64,000 nt of DNA from Bacillus licheniformis DSM 13 = ATCC 14580. GTDB taxonomy: Bacteria > Bacillota > Bacilli > Bacillales > Bacillaceae. Position numbers and translations under genes: made by a program. The notes under the pieces are model-generated. The model worked only from the letters and a program-made list of their open reading frames with translations, did no database searches and was not told where the DNA came from. Positions within the stretch are counted from its first letter, which is position 1. Every line of letters starts with the position of its first letter. The DNA lies in the NCBI RefSeq assembly GCF_000011645.1, contig NC_006270.3, positions 348,501 through 412,500 on the forward strand. Direction: 5' to 3'. Positions 26,863 to 36,300 of the stretch are shown one piece after another.

Positions 26863-27981
26863 ATGAGCGCAATTCAGATTAGGCATGTCAGCCGGCATTT
26901 CGGAAACACCATCGCATTGGAAGACGTACAGCTTGAAGTCAAAGAAGGGGAGTTTTTCTCCCTCCTTGGTCCGAGCGGCTGCGGAAAGTCAACGCTCCTG
27001 AATATTATTGCCGGGTTCCTTGAACCGACGTCAGGTTTTGTATATATAGGAGGACGAGATGTAACTGATTTGCCGCCATACGACCGACATATCGGAATGG
27101 TTTTTCAGGATTATGCTTTATTCCCGCATCTCAGCGTTTTTGACAATGTTGCATACGGCTTGAAAGTCCGAAAATGGCCCCGCCGCAAGATTGAAGAACG
27201 GGTGATGGAATGCCTCGCTCTTGTCAGGCTTGAAGCGTTTGCTAATCGCATGCCCCATCAGCTGAGCGGGGGTCAGCAGCAGCGGGTGGCGATTGCCCGG
27301 GCATTGGCCGTTCAGCCGTCTGTGCTTTTGCTAGACGAGCCGCTGAGCAACCTGGATGCGAAACTTCGAAAAGAAATGCAGACGGAGCTGCGCAGCATCC
27401 AAAAGCGCGTCGGCATTACAACGATTTTAGTGACGCACGACCAGGAGGAGGCTTTAAGCTTATCGGACAGGATTGGAATTCTCGGATGCGGGAGGCTTCA
27501 GCAGCTCGGCACTCCGTTGGACGTGTACCGCACGCCTGCCAATCAATTTGTGGCCGAATTTATCGGACAGGTCAATTTACTGAAAGCGCGTGCGTCGAAG
27601 ATACAGCCTTCATCGGGCGGCTATGGATACGAAACGGTCGATTTCGAAGTGTATGAAGGCGTTCCGCTGACATTTGAAATCAACCAGGAACTCTCAAAAA
27701 AAACTTCTGTATTGTTCATGGTGCGGCCTGAGAGGATCTCAGTCTCCTTCGAGAAGCAAAAGAACAGGCTGATTGAAATGCCTGCAACAATTACCGAAGT
27801 CAGTTACGCCGGGCATGATCTCAGGCTGAAAGCCGCTGTTTTCAAAGGAGAATGGATCATTCAGGCGCCCGATCCTCAATTCCCTAGATTGCCGAAGGCG
27901 GGAGATCAAGTGTATCTTTCTTTGGAGCCGGGCGATTTTGTTCCGCTGGATGTTAAGGAGGATGCAGATGAGGGCTGTTGA
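26863..27981 (+). CDS. PotA-like ABC transporter ATPase
   Basis: 372-residue ATPase of the MalK/PotA branch, powering the importer. Walker A GPSGCGKSTLLNIIAG, signature LSGGQQQRVAIARAL, Walker B VLLLDEPLSNLDA and the H-loop VTHDQEEALSLSDR are intact. A C-terminal TOBE regulatory domain of about 130 residues follows. I use ATG 26863, six bases after AGGTGA; GTG 26854 directly abuts the previous stop. Its last 14 bases overlap the first permease gene, indicating translational coupling. Confidence 0.9.
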   Translation: MSAIQIRHVSRHFGNTIALEDVQLEVKEGEFFSLLGPSGCGKSTLLNIIAGFLEPTSGFVYIGGRDVTDLPPYDRHIGMVFQDYALFPHLSVFDNVAYGLKVRKWPRRKIEERVMECLALVRLEAFANRMPHQLSGGQQQRVAIARALAVQPSVLLLDEPLSNLDAKLRKEMQTELRSIQKRVGITTILVTHDQEEALSLSDRIGILGCGRLQQLGTPLDVYRTPANQFVAEFIGQVNLLKARASKIQPSSGGYGYETVDFEVYEGVPLTFEINQELSKKTSVLFMVRPERISVSFEKQKNRLIEMPATITEVSYAGHDLRLKAAVFKGEWIIQAPDPQFPRLPKAGDQVYLSLEPGDFVPLDVKEDADEGC

Positions 27982-28834
27982 ACAAAAACGGTTTTATTGG
28001 TTTTTGCTAGTTCCTGTCCTTTTATTTCTCGGTGTTTTTCTTGTTTTGCCGCTTGTTCTGCTGCTGTTATTAAGTTTCAGAGACGTGGACGCTATGATGA
28101 ATACGCTCGATACGTATAGTTTTTCTCAATATGTCGAGGTGTTCTCTTCAGACGTTTATTTGAAAACAATCGGTATAACAATTTGGACGGCGTTGAAGAC
28201 CACTGTTTTATGCCTTGTGATGGCGTATCCGGCGGCATATTTACTCGTTAAGGCGCCAACCGGCAGGCTGCGGGCTTTGTTTTACATTTTGCTTGTTTCC
28301 CCTTTATTGACCAGTGTTGTCATTCGGACGTTTTCCTGGATTGTGCTGCTTTCGCAAAACGGGATCGTCAACGAGGCGCTTATCAGTATGAAGATGATTG
28401 AAAAGCCCCTGCCGCTTTTATGGAATATGAACGCAGTCATCATTGCATATGTCCAGGTTATGCTGCCGTTTGCAGTACTGCCGCTTGCCAGTTCTTTAAG
28501 CGAAGTGAAACCTGATCTTAAATTTGCTTCGATGAGCCTTGGAGCGGGCAGGCTGCGGACATTTTTTTTCGTTACCTTGCCGATGACGGTTCCGGGATTG
28601 CTGACAGGAGCAATGATCGTGTTTTCGCTTTCTGCCGGAAGCTATATTACGCCTCTTCTCGTCGGGGGAAGGATGCAGCCGCTCCTGCCGTTGTCCATCT
28701 ATCAGCAGGTCATGCAAGTCTTTCATCTTCCTCTTGCAGCCGCAATGTCGATTACTTTATTAGCCGTTGTCAGCGTGGTTATTGGAATCCTTGGCATTTT
28801 CCAAAAGCGTTGGGAGGCGAGAATAAATGGGTAG
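27968..28834 (+). CDS. PotB-like ABC transporter permease
   Basis: 288-residue inner-membrane permease with six membrane segments, first of the pair. The EAA-like cytoplasmic loop is EVKPDLKFASMSLGAGRLRTFFFVTLPMTVPG. Start ATG 27968 lies six bases after AAGGAGG, which sits inside the ATPase gene. It overlaps the next permease by eight bases. Matches PotB/PotH-type permeases; substrate unknown. Confidence 0.87.
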   Translation: MRAVEQKRFYWFLLVPVLLFLGVFLVLPLVLLLLLSFRDVDAMMNTLDTYSFSQYVEVFSSDVYLKTIGITIWTALKTTVLCLVMAYPAAYLLVKAPTGRLRALFYILLVSPLLTSVVIRTFSWIVLLSQNGIVNEALISMKMIEKPLPLLWNMNAVIIAYVQVMLPFAVLPLASSLSEVKPDLKFASMSLGAGRLRTFFFVTLPMTVPGLLTGAMIVFSLSAGSYITPLLVGGRMQPLLPLSIYQQVMQVFHLPLAAAMSITLLAVVSVVIGILGIFQKRWEARING

Positions 28835-29639
28835 GCGATTGCGACGTATGCGCAGGGGAAAATGGATTGATGCGTGTGTTTGGACAGCGGGTTTATTGGT
28901 ATACTTCTTTTTGGCGCTGCCCGTCTTCGTGATCATACTGTCGGCATTCAGCCCGGACGAATATCCGAAGTTCCCGCCATCAGGCATCTCGCTGCGCTGG
29001 TTTGCCGGAGTTTTCAGCAGCAGCGGCTGGATGGAATCGATTTGGGTCAGCTTTATGCTGCTTCTCGTTGTAACGCATCTTGCGGTGATCCTTGGAACAG
29101 TTGCAGCCTATGCATTGGCGCGGCTGAACTTTCCGGGAAAACAGGCGATTCAGGCTTTTGTTTTATCGCCGTTGATGATTCCCCAAATCGCATTAGGCGT
29201 ATCATTTCTCTATTTATTGACAATGATTGGGGTAAACGGCACGTTTGCCGGGCTGGCCGCCGGGCATATGCTGATCAGCCTTCCGTATGTCGTTCGGACG
29301 GTCGGAGTCAGCATGGCAAACGTGGATCAGAAGCTTGAACTGGCATCCATGAATCTCGGCGCAGGTCCCTGGCATACCTTTTTTCATGTCATCTTGCCGC
29401 TTATTAAACCGGGAATCATTGCGGGAGCCGTTTTTGCCTCTGTAACGTCATTCGGAGAAATATCAATCAGTCTGTTTGTTTCTTCACCGGCTGTCACGCC
29501 TGTACCGGTTCGTACATTCAGCTATATTGACCAGACATTTGATCCGAGCGTTCATGCGATTTCGGTTATTTTTATCACGGTTTCAGTGATTGCGCTGATC
29601 ATCATCGAACGGACGATCGGGCTCTCAAAAACCATGTAG
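28827..29639 (+). CDS. PotC-like ABC transporter permease
   Basis: 270-residue permease with six membrane segments, second of the pair. The EAA-type loop NVDQKLELASMNLGAGPWHTFFHVILPLIKPG is clear, and the C-terminal half FGEISISLFVSSPAVTPVPVRTFSYI is typical of PotC. A GGGAGGCGAG ribosome site precedes ATG 28827. It is the last gene of the six-gene operon; the terminator begins in its stop codon. Confidence 0.87.
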   Translation: MGRRLRRMRRGKWIDACVWTAGLLVYFFLALPVFVIILSAFSPDEYPKFPPSGISLRWFAGVFSSSGWMESIWVSFMLLLVVTHLAVILGTVAAYALARLNFPGKQAIQAFVLSPLMIPQIALGVSFLYLLTMIGVNGTFAGLAAGHMLISLPYVVRTVGVSMANVDQKLELASMNLGAGPWHTFFHVILPLIKPGIIAGAVFASVTSFGEISISLFVSSPAVTPVPVRTFSYIDQTFDPSVHAISVIFITVSVIALIIIERTIGLSKTM

Positions 29640-29664
29640 CAGGCGAAACTCAGCCTGCTTTTTT
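29638..29664 (+). terminator. Terminator of the hyu-pot operon
   Basis: AGCAGGC / GCCTGCT stem with an 8-base loop and six T. It includes the stop codon of the last permease gene. Bases 29665-29920 that follow show nothing I can name. Confidence 0.82.
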
Positions 29665-29923
29665 GTATGGAGCATCGGAAGTATTTCAAGATACCGTTCA
29701 GAATGAGACAGTTCAGCAAATTTAACATTCTGCTTCAATGTTTTCGCAAGCCGGTTTGTCTTTTCTCGTCAGTTTAAACGGCCTGGTAAAAGAAACGTTT
29801 TAATTGAATGAACATTGTAAAAGGAAGCGCCGAAGCTTTAACAGACCTTCATGATTTATTTATGAAGTCCATGCTGTTTTTTTAATATTTTAATATACTC
29901 TTTATCTAAGATTTGGAATTTTT

Positions 29924-29957
29924 TGCGGGTTTAAACGATTTTTTTCGTTTTCCCGCA
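29924..29957 (+). repeat. Interrupted inverted repeat at the left edge of the lch control region
   Basis: TGCGGG...AAACGA pairs with TCGTTT...CCCGCA (arms separated by TTT and T). The outer halves read as ComA half-sites TTGCGG and CCGCAT. Confidence 0.45.
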
Positions 29958-29958
29958 T
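29943..29958 (+). promoter_or_regulatory. ComA box-like element 1 (weak)
   Basis: TTTCGT-TTTC-CCGCAT against the consensus TTGCGG-N4-CCGCAA: good right half, poor left half. It lies 29 bases (centre to centre) before element 2. Confidence 0.5.
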
Positions 29959-29971
29959 ATTTTTTTGTCAA

Positions 29972-29987
29972 TTTCGGGATCGCGCAT
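29972..29987 (+). promoter_or_regulatory. ComA box-like element 2
   Basis: TTTCGG-GATC-GCGCAT, 9 of 12 consensus positions. It is 33 bases centre to centre before element 3. Confidence 0.65.
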
Positions 29988-30004
29988 TAACATTCATGTA
30001 CAAC

Positions 30005-30020
30005 ATTCGGTATCCCGCAT
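30005..30020 (+). promoter_or_regulatory. ComA box-like element 3
   Basis: ATTCGG-TATC-CCGCAT is close to the second ComA box of B. subtilis srfA as I recall it. Phosphorylated ComA, made in response to the ComX pheromone through ComP, would activate lch transcription here. Confidence 0.7.
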
Positions 30021-30025
30021 GAAAC

Positions 30026-30049
30026 TTTTCACCTATTTTTCGGTGAAAA
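30026..30049 (+). repeat. Perfect hairpin just after the ComA boxes
   Basis: TTTTCACC / GGTGAAAA, 8 bp with an 8-base loop, six bases after the last ComA box. It may be an operator overlapping the promoter or the first structure of the leader RNA. I could not place the -35 and -10 with confidence. Confidence 0.45.
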
Positions 30050-30110
30050 AAACAAAATTTTCATTTAAAGTGAACTGTGAGCAGAAAATGAATTTATATC
30101 AAGAAAAGCA

Positions 30111-30192
30111 GATAAAGGCAAACCTGCGGAAACGCAGGGACGCAAAGCCATGGCCTAAGGTGCTGACGGTGCTACGGTTGACAGGTTGCCGA
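30111..30192 (+). ncRNA. Cyclic-di-GMP-I (GEMM) riboswitch aptamer in the lch leader
   Basis: The sequence holds the conserved core of the c-di-GMP-I class. AAAGGCAAACC is followed by the hairpin CTGCG-GAAA-CGCAG with its GAAA tetraloop. Then come GGGACGCAAAGCC, the tetraloop receptor CATGGCCTAAGG, and the second helix ending GGTTGACAGGTTGCCG. Order and spacing match the family. It lies about 185 bases before the lchAA start on the same strand, with an intrinsic terminator directly downstream, so it should control transcription elongation into the operon in response to c-di-GMP. Whether ligand turns expression on or off cannot be read from the sequence alone. Confidence 0.93.
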
Positions 30193-30201
30193 ATAAACAG
30201 G

Positions 30202-30240
30202 GAGTTCGCCCGTTTTTATTCGGGCGGGCTCTTTTCTTTT
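30202..30240 (+). terminator. Riboswitch-controlled terminator (expression platform) before lchAA
   Basis: GAGTTCGCCCG / CGGGCGGGCTC, 11 pairs with two G-U, 8-base loop, then TTTTCTTTT. It starts nine bases after the aptamer and 175 bases before the lchAA ATG, so the operon can be expressed only by read-through. Confidence 0.85.
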
Positions 30241-30376
30241 TATTTCCAATATAATGTTTTATTGGAAACGACAAATCTGTGACAGCGTTTTTCGCTCATC
30301 GCAAAACCGCAACATTGCATTGCGGCTTGGCTGTTCGCATCGTCATACATAACAAGAGATAAAGGAGGAATAAAGA

Positions 30377-33300
30377 ATGGGAAACACATTTTACCCGCTG
30401 ACACATGCTCAAAGGCGAATTTGGTACACGGAAAAGTTCTATCCCGGTACAAGTGTTTCAAATTTGAGCGGCTTTGGAAAATTAAAATCTGCATCCGGAA
30501 TCGATTCCGGGTTATTGACTGAAGCGATTCGCAAGTTTGTTCGTACGAATGACACGATGCGATTCAGGCTGATGTTTGAAGGAGAGGATGAGCCGAAGCA
30601 GTATATAGCGGAAGACGAACCTTTCCAAATTGAATATTTTGATGCTTCAGAAAGCGGAGGAGCAGACGGCGTTCTTAAATGGGGACAAGCTGAGGCGCGC
30701 CGGCCCCTGCCTTTGTATGACAGTCCGCTGTTTAAATTTGCCGTTGTTCGCATTAGTGAAGAAGAAAGCTGGTTTTTTGCAAAAGTTCATCATATCATTT
30801 CCGACGGCATTTCTATGACGATCCTAGGCAACCGGATTACAGATATTTATTTGAAGCTTGCCAAAGGGGAAACCGACCTTGAACCTGTACAGTCATCATT
30901 TACGGAACATATCCAGAGCGAATTGGAGTATGAAAATTCGAAGCGTTTCCAGAAGGATAAAGCATATTGGAACGCACAATATGAAGCGATTCCGGAGCCC
31001 GTATCGTTAAAAGCGAGCGATACGTATCAGATCCAATTGGATGCAGCCCGCTTTTCAAAAGAGATTTCCCCTGACCTGTATAAAAAAATTCAAACGTATT
31101 GTAATGAACACAACATCAGTGTACTCTCCCTGTTCCTATCCATTCTGCACATCTATATGCACCGGGTAACCGGACAAAAAGACGTCGTTCTCGGAACATT
31201 TATGGGTAACCGGACAAATGCAAAAGAAAAACAGATGCTCGGGATGTTTGTGTCGACGATTCCGATGAAAGCCTCCATTGAAGTACACCAAGACTTTAGT
31301 GCATTTGTGCAGGAAAGAATGAAGGACCAGCTGAAAATCATTCGGCATCAAAAGTATCCGTACAATCTGCTGATTAATGATTTGCGGGAAAGACAGCCGC
31401 ATGTCAGCAAATTGTTCGCCGTCTCACTGGAATATCAGGTTATGCAATGGCAGCAAAAAGAAACGGTGTCGTTTCTTACCGAGCCGATTTTCAGCGGCAG
31501 TGAAGTAAACGATATTTCCATTCATGTGAAAGAGAGATGGGATACCGGGACGCTTGCGATTGATTTTGATTACAGGGAGGAGCTTTTTACTTCGGAAGAA
31601 ATGGCCGTGTTATATGAACGGCTGATGACGCTGCTTGAAGATGCCCTGCTGTCTCCGCAAAAAACAATCGCTGAACTGGAGATTGTTCCCGCTTTTGAAA
31701 AAGAGCGGCTGTTAAAGCGTGCATCAAGCCAAACCATTGCATATGACAAGAACATGACCCTGCACGGTTTATTTGAACAAAAAGCAGCCGATCATCCCGA
31801 AAAAACAGCGGTTGTATATGAAGGACAAAAACTTTCGTACCGGGAGTTGAATGAACAATCGAGCCGCTTGGCAATGGCGCTTCGGAGAAGAGGCATCGGG
31901 CCTGATGCTCCGGCTGCGATAGTGATGGAGCGGTCAGAGCGGGTCATCACGGCGATGATGGGCGTTTTGAAAGCCGGCGGAGCTTATGTACCGATCGATC
32001 CTGGATTTCCGGAAGAAAGAATCCGTTTTATGCTGGAGGATTCAAAGGCGAAAGCGGTTATCACAGACAGCGGGCTGACTTTTGAAACGGCTGAAACGGT
32101 GCAGTTCAGCGAAGCGCTTTCTGAATCGCGGGAAAACGGCTATCCGTCTTCAGCGGCAGGCGCCGGGCACCTTGCATACATCATTTATACTTCCGGTACA
32201 ACGGGCCGTCCAAAAGGCGTCATGATTGAACACAGGCAGGTCCACCACCTTGTCAGAGGACTTCAACAGGCCGTTGGTACATACGATCAGGATGATTTGA
32301 AACTGGCGCTTCTGGCTCCATTTCATTTTGATGCTTCCGTTCAGCAGATTTTTACGTCTCTATTGCTCGGGCAAACGTTGTACATCGTACCGAAAAAGAC
32401 GGTTTCCGACGGACGCGCTTTATCGGATTATTACCGCCGGCATCAAATCGATGTGACAGACGGTACACCGGCACATTTGCAGCTTTTGGCTGCGGCTGAT
32501 GATCTTTCAGGCGTCAAATTGAGGCATATGCTTGTTGGAGGAGAGGCTTTATCAAGGGTTGCGACGGAAAGGCTGCTTCAGTTATTTGCAGAAACAGCTG
32601 AATCCGTGCCTGCTGTTACGAATGTTTACGGACCGACGGAAACTTGTGTGGATGCCTCTTCTTTTACGATTACAAACCGCACAGATCTTCAATACGATAC
32701 GGCCTATGTACCGATTGGCCGGCCGATAGGAAATAACCGTTTTTATATTTTGGATGAAAACGGCGCACTCCTTCCTGATGGCGTCGAAGGGGAATTGTAT
32801 ATTGCAGGAGACGGAGTCGGGCGAGGCTATTTGAACTTGCCTGACATGACCAGAGACAGGTTCTTGAAAGACCCGTTTGTATCCGGAGGTCTCATGTATC
32901 GAACAGGGGATACTGCACGTTGGCTTCCTGACGGTACAGTTGATTTTATCGGCCGAAGAGACGATCAAGTGAAAATCCGCGGCTTCCGGATCGAGCTTGG
33001 CGAGATAGAGTCGGTGCTGCAAGGAGCCCCTGCTGTCGAAAAAGCAGTTGTCCTCGCGCGGCATGAAACCGGCGGCAGCCTTGAGGTTTGCGCTTATGTC
33101 GTTCCGAAACAAGGCGGAAAGATTCACATTCAGGGACTGAGGGAGCACTTATCCAAACACCTGCCTGATTATATGATCCCTTCCTGCTTTGTCGAGCTTA
33201 ATGAAATACCGCTGACGGCAAGCGGAAAAGTCGACCGGAAAGCGCTGCTTCGCCATGAGGTGTCTGTCAGCGGGACTGCAGAATATGCGGCGCCGAGAAA

Positions 33301-36300
33301 TGAATGTGAAGAAAAAATGGTGGGTATATGGCAGGAAGTGCTCGGAGCTGAACAAGTCGGAATCCACGACCAGTTTTTTGATCTGGGCGGCCACTCTCTC
33401 AAAGCGATGACCATGCTGGCAAAAATTCATAAAGCTTTCGGAGTCGAAGTTCCGTTGCAAGTCCTATTTGAAAAGCCGACAGTAGCGGCGCTGAGCGGCT
33501 TTGTTTCTGAAGCCGAGAAAGACGGATTCGCGGTAATTGAACCGGCGCCGGAAAGTGACGATTATCCTCTTTCATTGGCGCAGCAGCGAATCTATATCGT
33601 CAGCCAGCTGGAGGGTGTCGGCTACAATATGCCGGCCGCGGCGATGCTTGAAGGCACTCTTGACTCTGGGCGCCTTGAAGCTGCTTTTCAAAAACTGATT
33701 GATAGGCATGAGGCGCTGCGTACTTCGTTTACAGTTGTGGATGGCGAGCCGAGGCAGACCGTTCATCAAAGGGTTCAGTTCAAGATTGAGAAGGTTAAGG
33801 CGGAAGGCAAGCCGATCGAACAAATCGCGAAATCATTTGTCCGCCGCTTTGATCTCGCCAAAGCTCCGCTGATGAGAGCGGGTCTCGTCAGCCTTGCAGA
33901 CGGCAGACATCTGCTGTTGTTCGATATGCATCATCTCGTATCTGACGGCGTGTCGATTTCGATCATATTGAATGAACTGGCCGCGCTGTATAACGGGGAG
34001 GAATTGCCGGAGCTGCGTTTGCATTACAAAGATTATGCCTTCTGGCAAAGGGCGCAGGCACAAGAAGGCTTTCAAAAAGAAGAGGCCTATTGGGAAAGCA
34101 TGTTTGCCGGCGAGCTTCCCGTACTGCAGCTGATGACGGACGAGCCGAGGCCGCCTGTTCAAAGCTTTGAAGGAGACAGGGTATCCGCAGTCCTGCCAAA
34201 AGACCTGAAAGAAAAATTAGCCGTGCTGGCAGAGCAAAACGGCGCGACATTGTACATGGTCATGCTGTCTGCGTACAACATGCTTCTTGCAAAGTACTCC
34301 GGGCAGGAAGATGTGATCGTCGGGACGCCGGCGGCCGGCCGCAGACATTCCGATCTGGAAGGAATCATCGGCATGTTTGTCAATACGCTGGCGATCCGTT
34401 CAAAAGTGGACCCGGGCAGAACGTTCGCAGACTTCCTGAATGATGTAAAGAAAACGGTAATCGATGCTTTTGAGCATCAGGATTATCCGTTTGAGCGGCT
34501 TGCGGAGAAGTTTGGCGCATCGCGCGATTTAAGCCGTCATCCCATCTTTGACACGATGTTTATTTTGCAGAATGCATGGGAAGACATTCCGCTGCTCGGC
34601 GATTTGCACCTCTCGATTTATGAAACGAACTTCAATATTGCAAAATTCGACTTGACGCTGCAGGCAAAAGAAGAGCAGGGAGAATTGATACTCGATTTGG
34701 ATTACAGCACGAAGCTGTTTAAAAAAGATACGGCTGAAAGGATGCTGAAAGCATACTTGAACCTTCTGGAGGACATGGCGGCTGATCCGATGCTCAGGAT
34801 CGGCGAGTACAGCCTTTTGACAGAAGAAGAAACGAATCGCCAGCTCGTCGCGTTCAACCCCGCGACAAGCGATTATCCGCGGGAGAAAACGATCGTTCAG
34901 CTATTCGAGGAACAGGCTGCAGAAAGAGGCGGTTATCCCGCCCTGCAATTTGAAGACAAAGTATGGTCATATGATGAGCTCAATCGGAAAGCGAACCAAT
35001 TGGCAAGGCGCCTCCGCGAAAGTGGCGTGCAAGCCGGCACGACGGCGGCCATTCTTACGGCCAGGTCGGCTGAAATGGTCATCGGCATTCTCGCTGTGCT
35101 GAAAGCCGGCGGGGCTTATGTGCCGATCGATCCCGATCATCCGGAAAAGCGTGTGCAACATTTCTTCAAGGACAGCGGAGCGGCGGTTCTTTTAACGCAA
35201 AAGGCGATGAAGCCGCTCGCTGAGGCGGCGGAATTTGGCGGCGACATCCTATTTGTTGAGGATGAAAACCTTTATATGGGAGATGCGTCTGATTTGCGCC
35301 TTCCGATTTCTCCGGAAGCAATGGCAAATCTAACGTACACATCTGGAACGACAGGGACGCCGAAGGGCAATATGGTCTCTCACCGGAATATTTTGCGTAC
35401 TGTAAAAAACGCGAATTACTTGGAAGTGATGGAATCCGATATCGTTCTTTCGATTTCAAATTATGTGTTCGACGCCTTTATGTTTGATGTGTTCGGTTCA
35501 TTGCTGAACGGCGCCAAGCTGGTGATAGCTCCAAAAGACACGATTCTTGATATGAGCCGGCTCGCACATGTACTCGAAAAAGAAAAGATTACGATTTTAA
35601 TGATCACGACCGCATTATTCAATCTGCTGACAGACATGCGGCCGGACAGTTTGAAGGGACTCCGCAGGGTTCTGTTCGGCGGCGAACGTGCATCTGTCGA
35701 TCATGTCAGAAGAGCCCTGAAGACAGTTGGCAGAGGGCGGCTGCTTCATATGTACGGTCCGTCTGAGAGCACGGTCTTTACAACCTACCATCCAGTCAAT
35801 GAAGTGCCGGACGATGCGCAGGCTATACCGATCGGAAAGCCTGTCAGCAATACGGAGGTTCTGATTCTTGATTCATTCGGCAATGTACAGCCGGCAGGGG
35901 TTGCGGGAGAATTATGCGTCGGCGGAGACGGCCTTGTCCGCGGCTATTTTAACCGCCCTGAACTGACGGCTGAAAAGTTTACGGCGCATCCGTTCAAAAC
36001 CGGCGAAAAGATTTACCGGACGGGTGATATGGCGAGATGGCTTGCCGACGGATGCCTCGAATTTATCGGTCGGATTGATCATCAGGTCAAAATTCGCGGA
36101 CAGAGAATCGAGCTGGGCGAAATCGAGCATCATCTCCTAACGCATGACATGGTTCAGGAAGCCGCTGTTCTTGCTGTTGACACCGGGGCGGGAGATCAAA
36201 TGATCTGTGCATACTTTACGGCTGATCAGGAGCTTTCGAGCCAAGAGCTTCGCCGACATGCGGCAGAAGGTCTGCCAGGCTATATGATCCCGTCTGTGTT

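Noticed and set aside
29965..30282. A 105-codon open frame in the lch leader.
   Set aside because: It runs through a ComA box, the riboswitch aptamer and the terminator; no ribosome site and no protein-like sequence.
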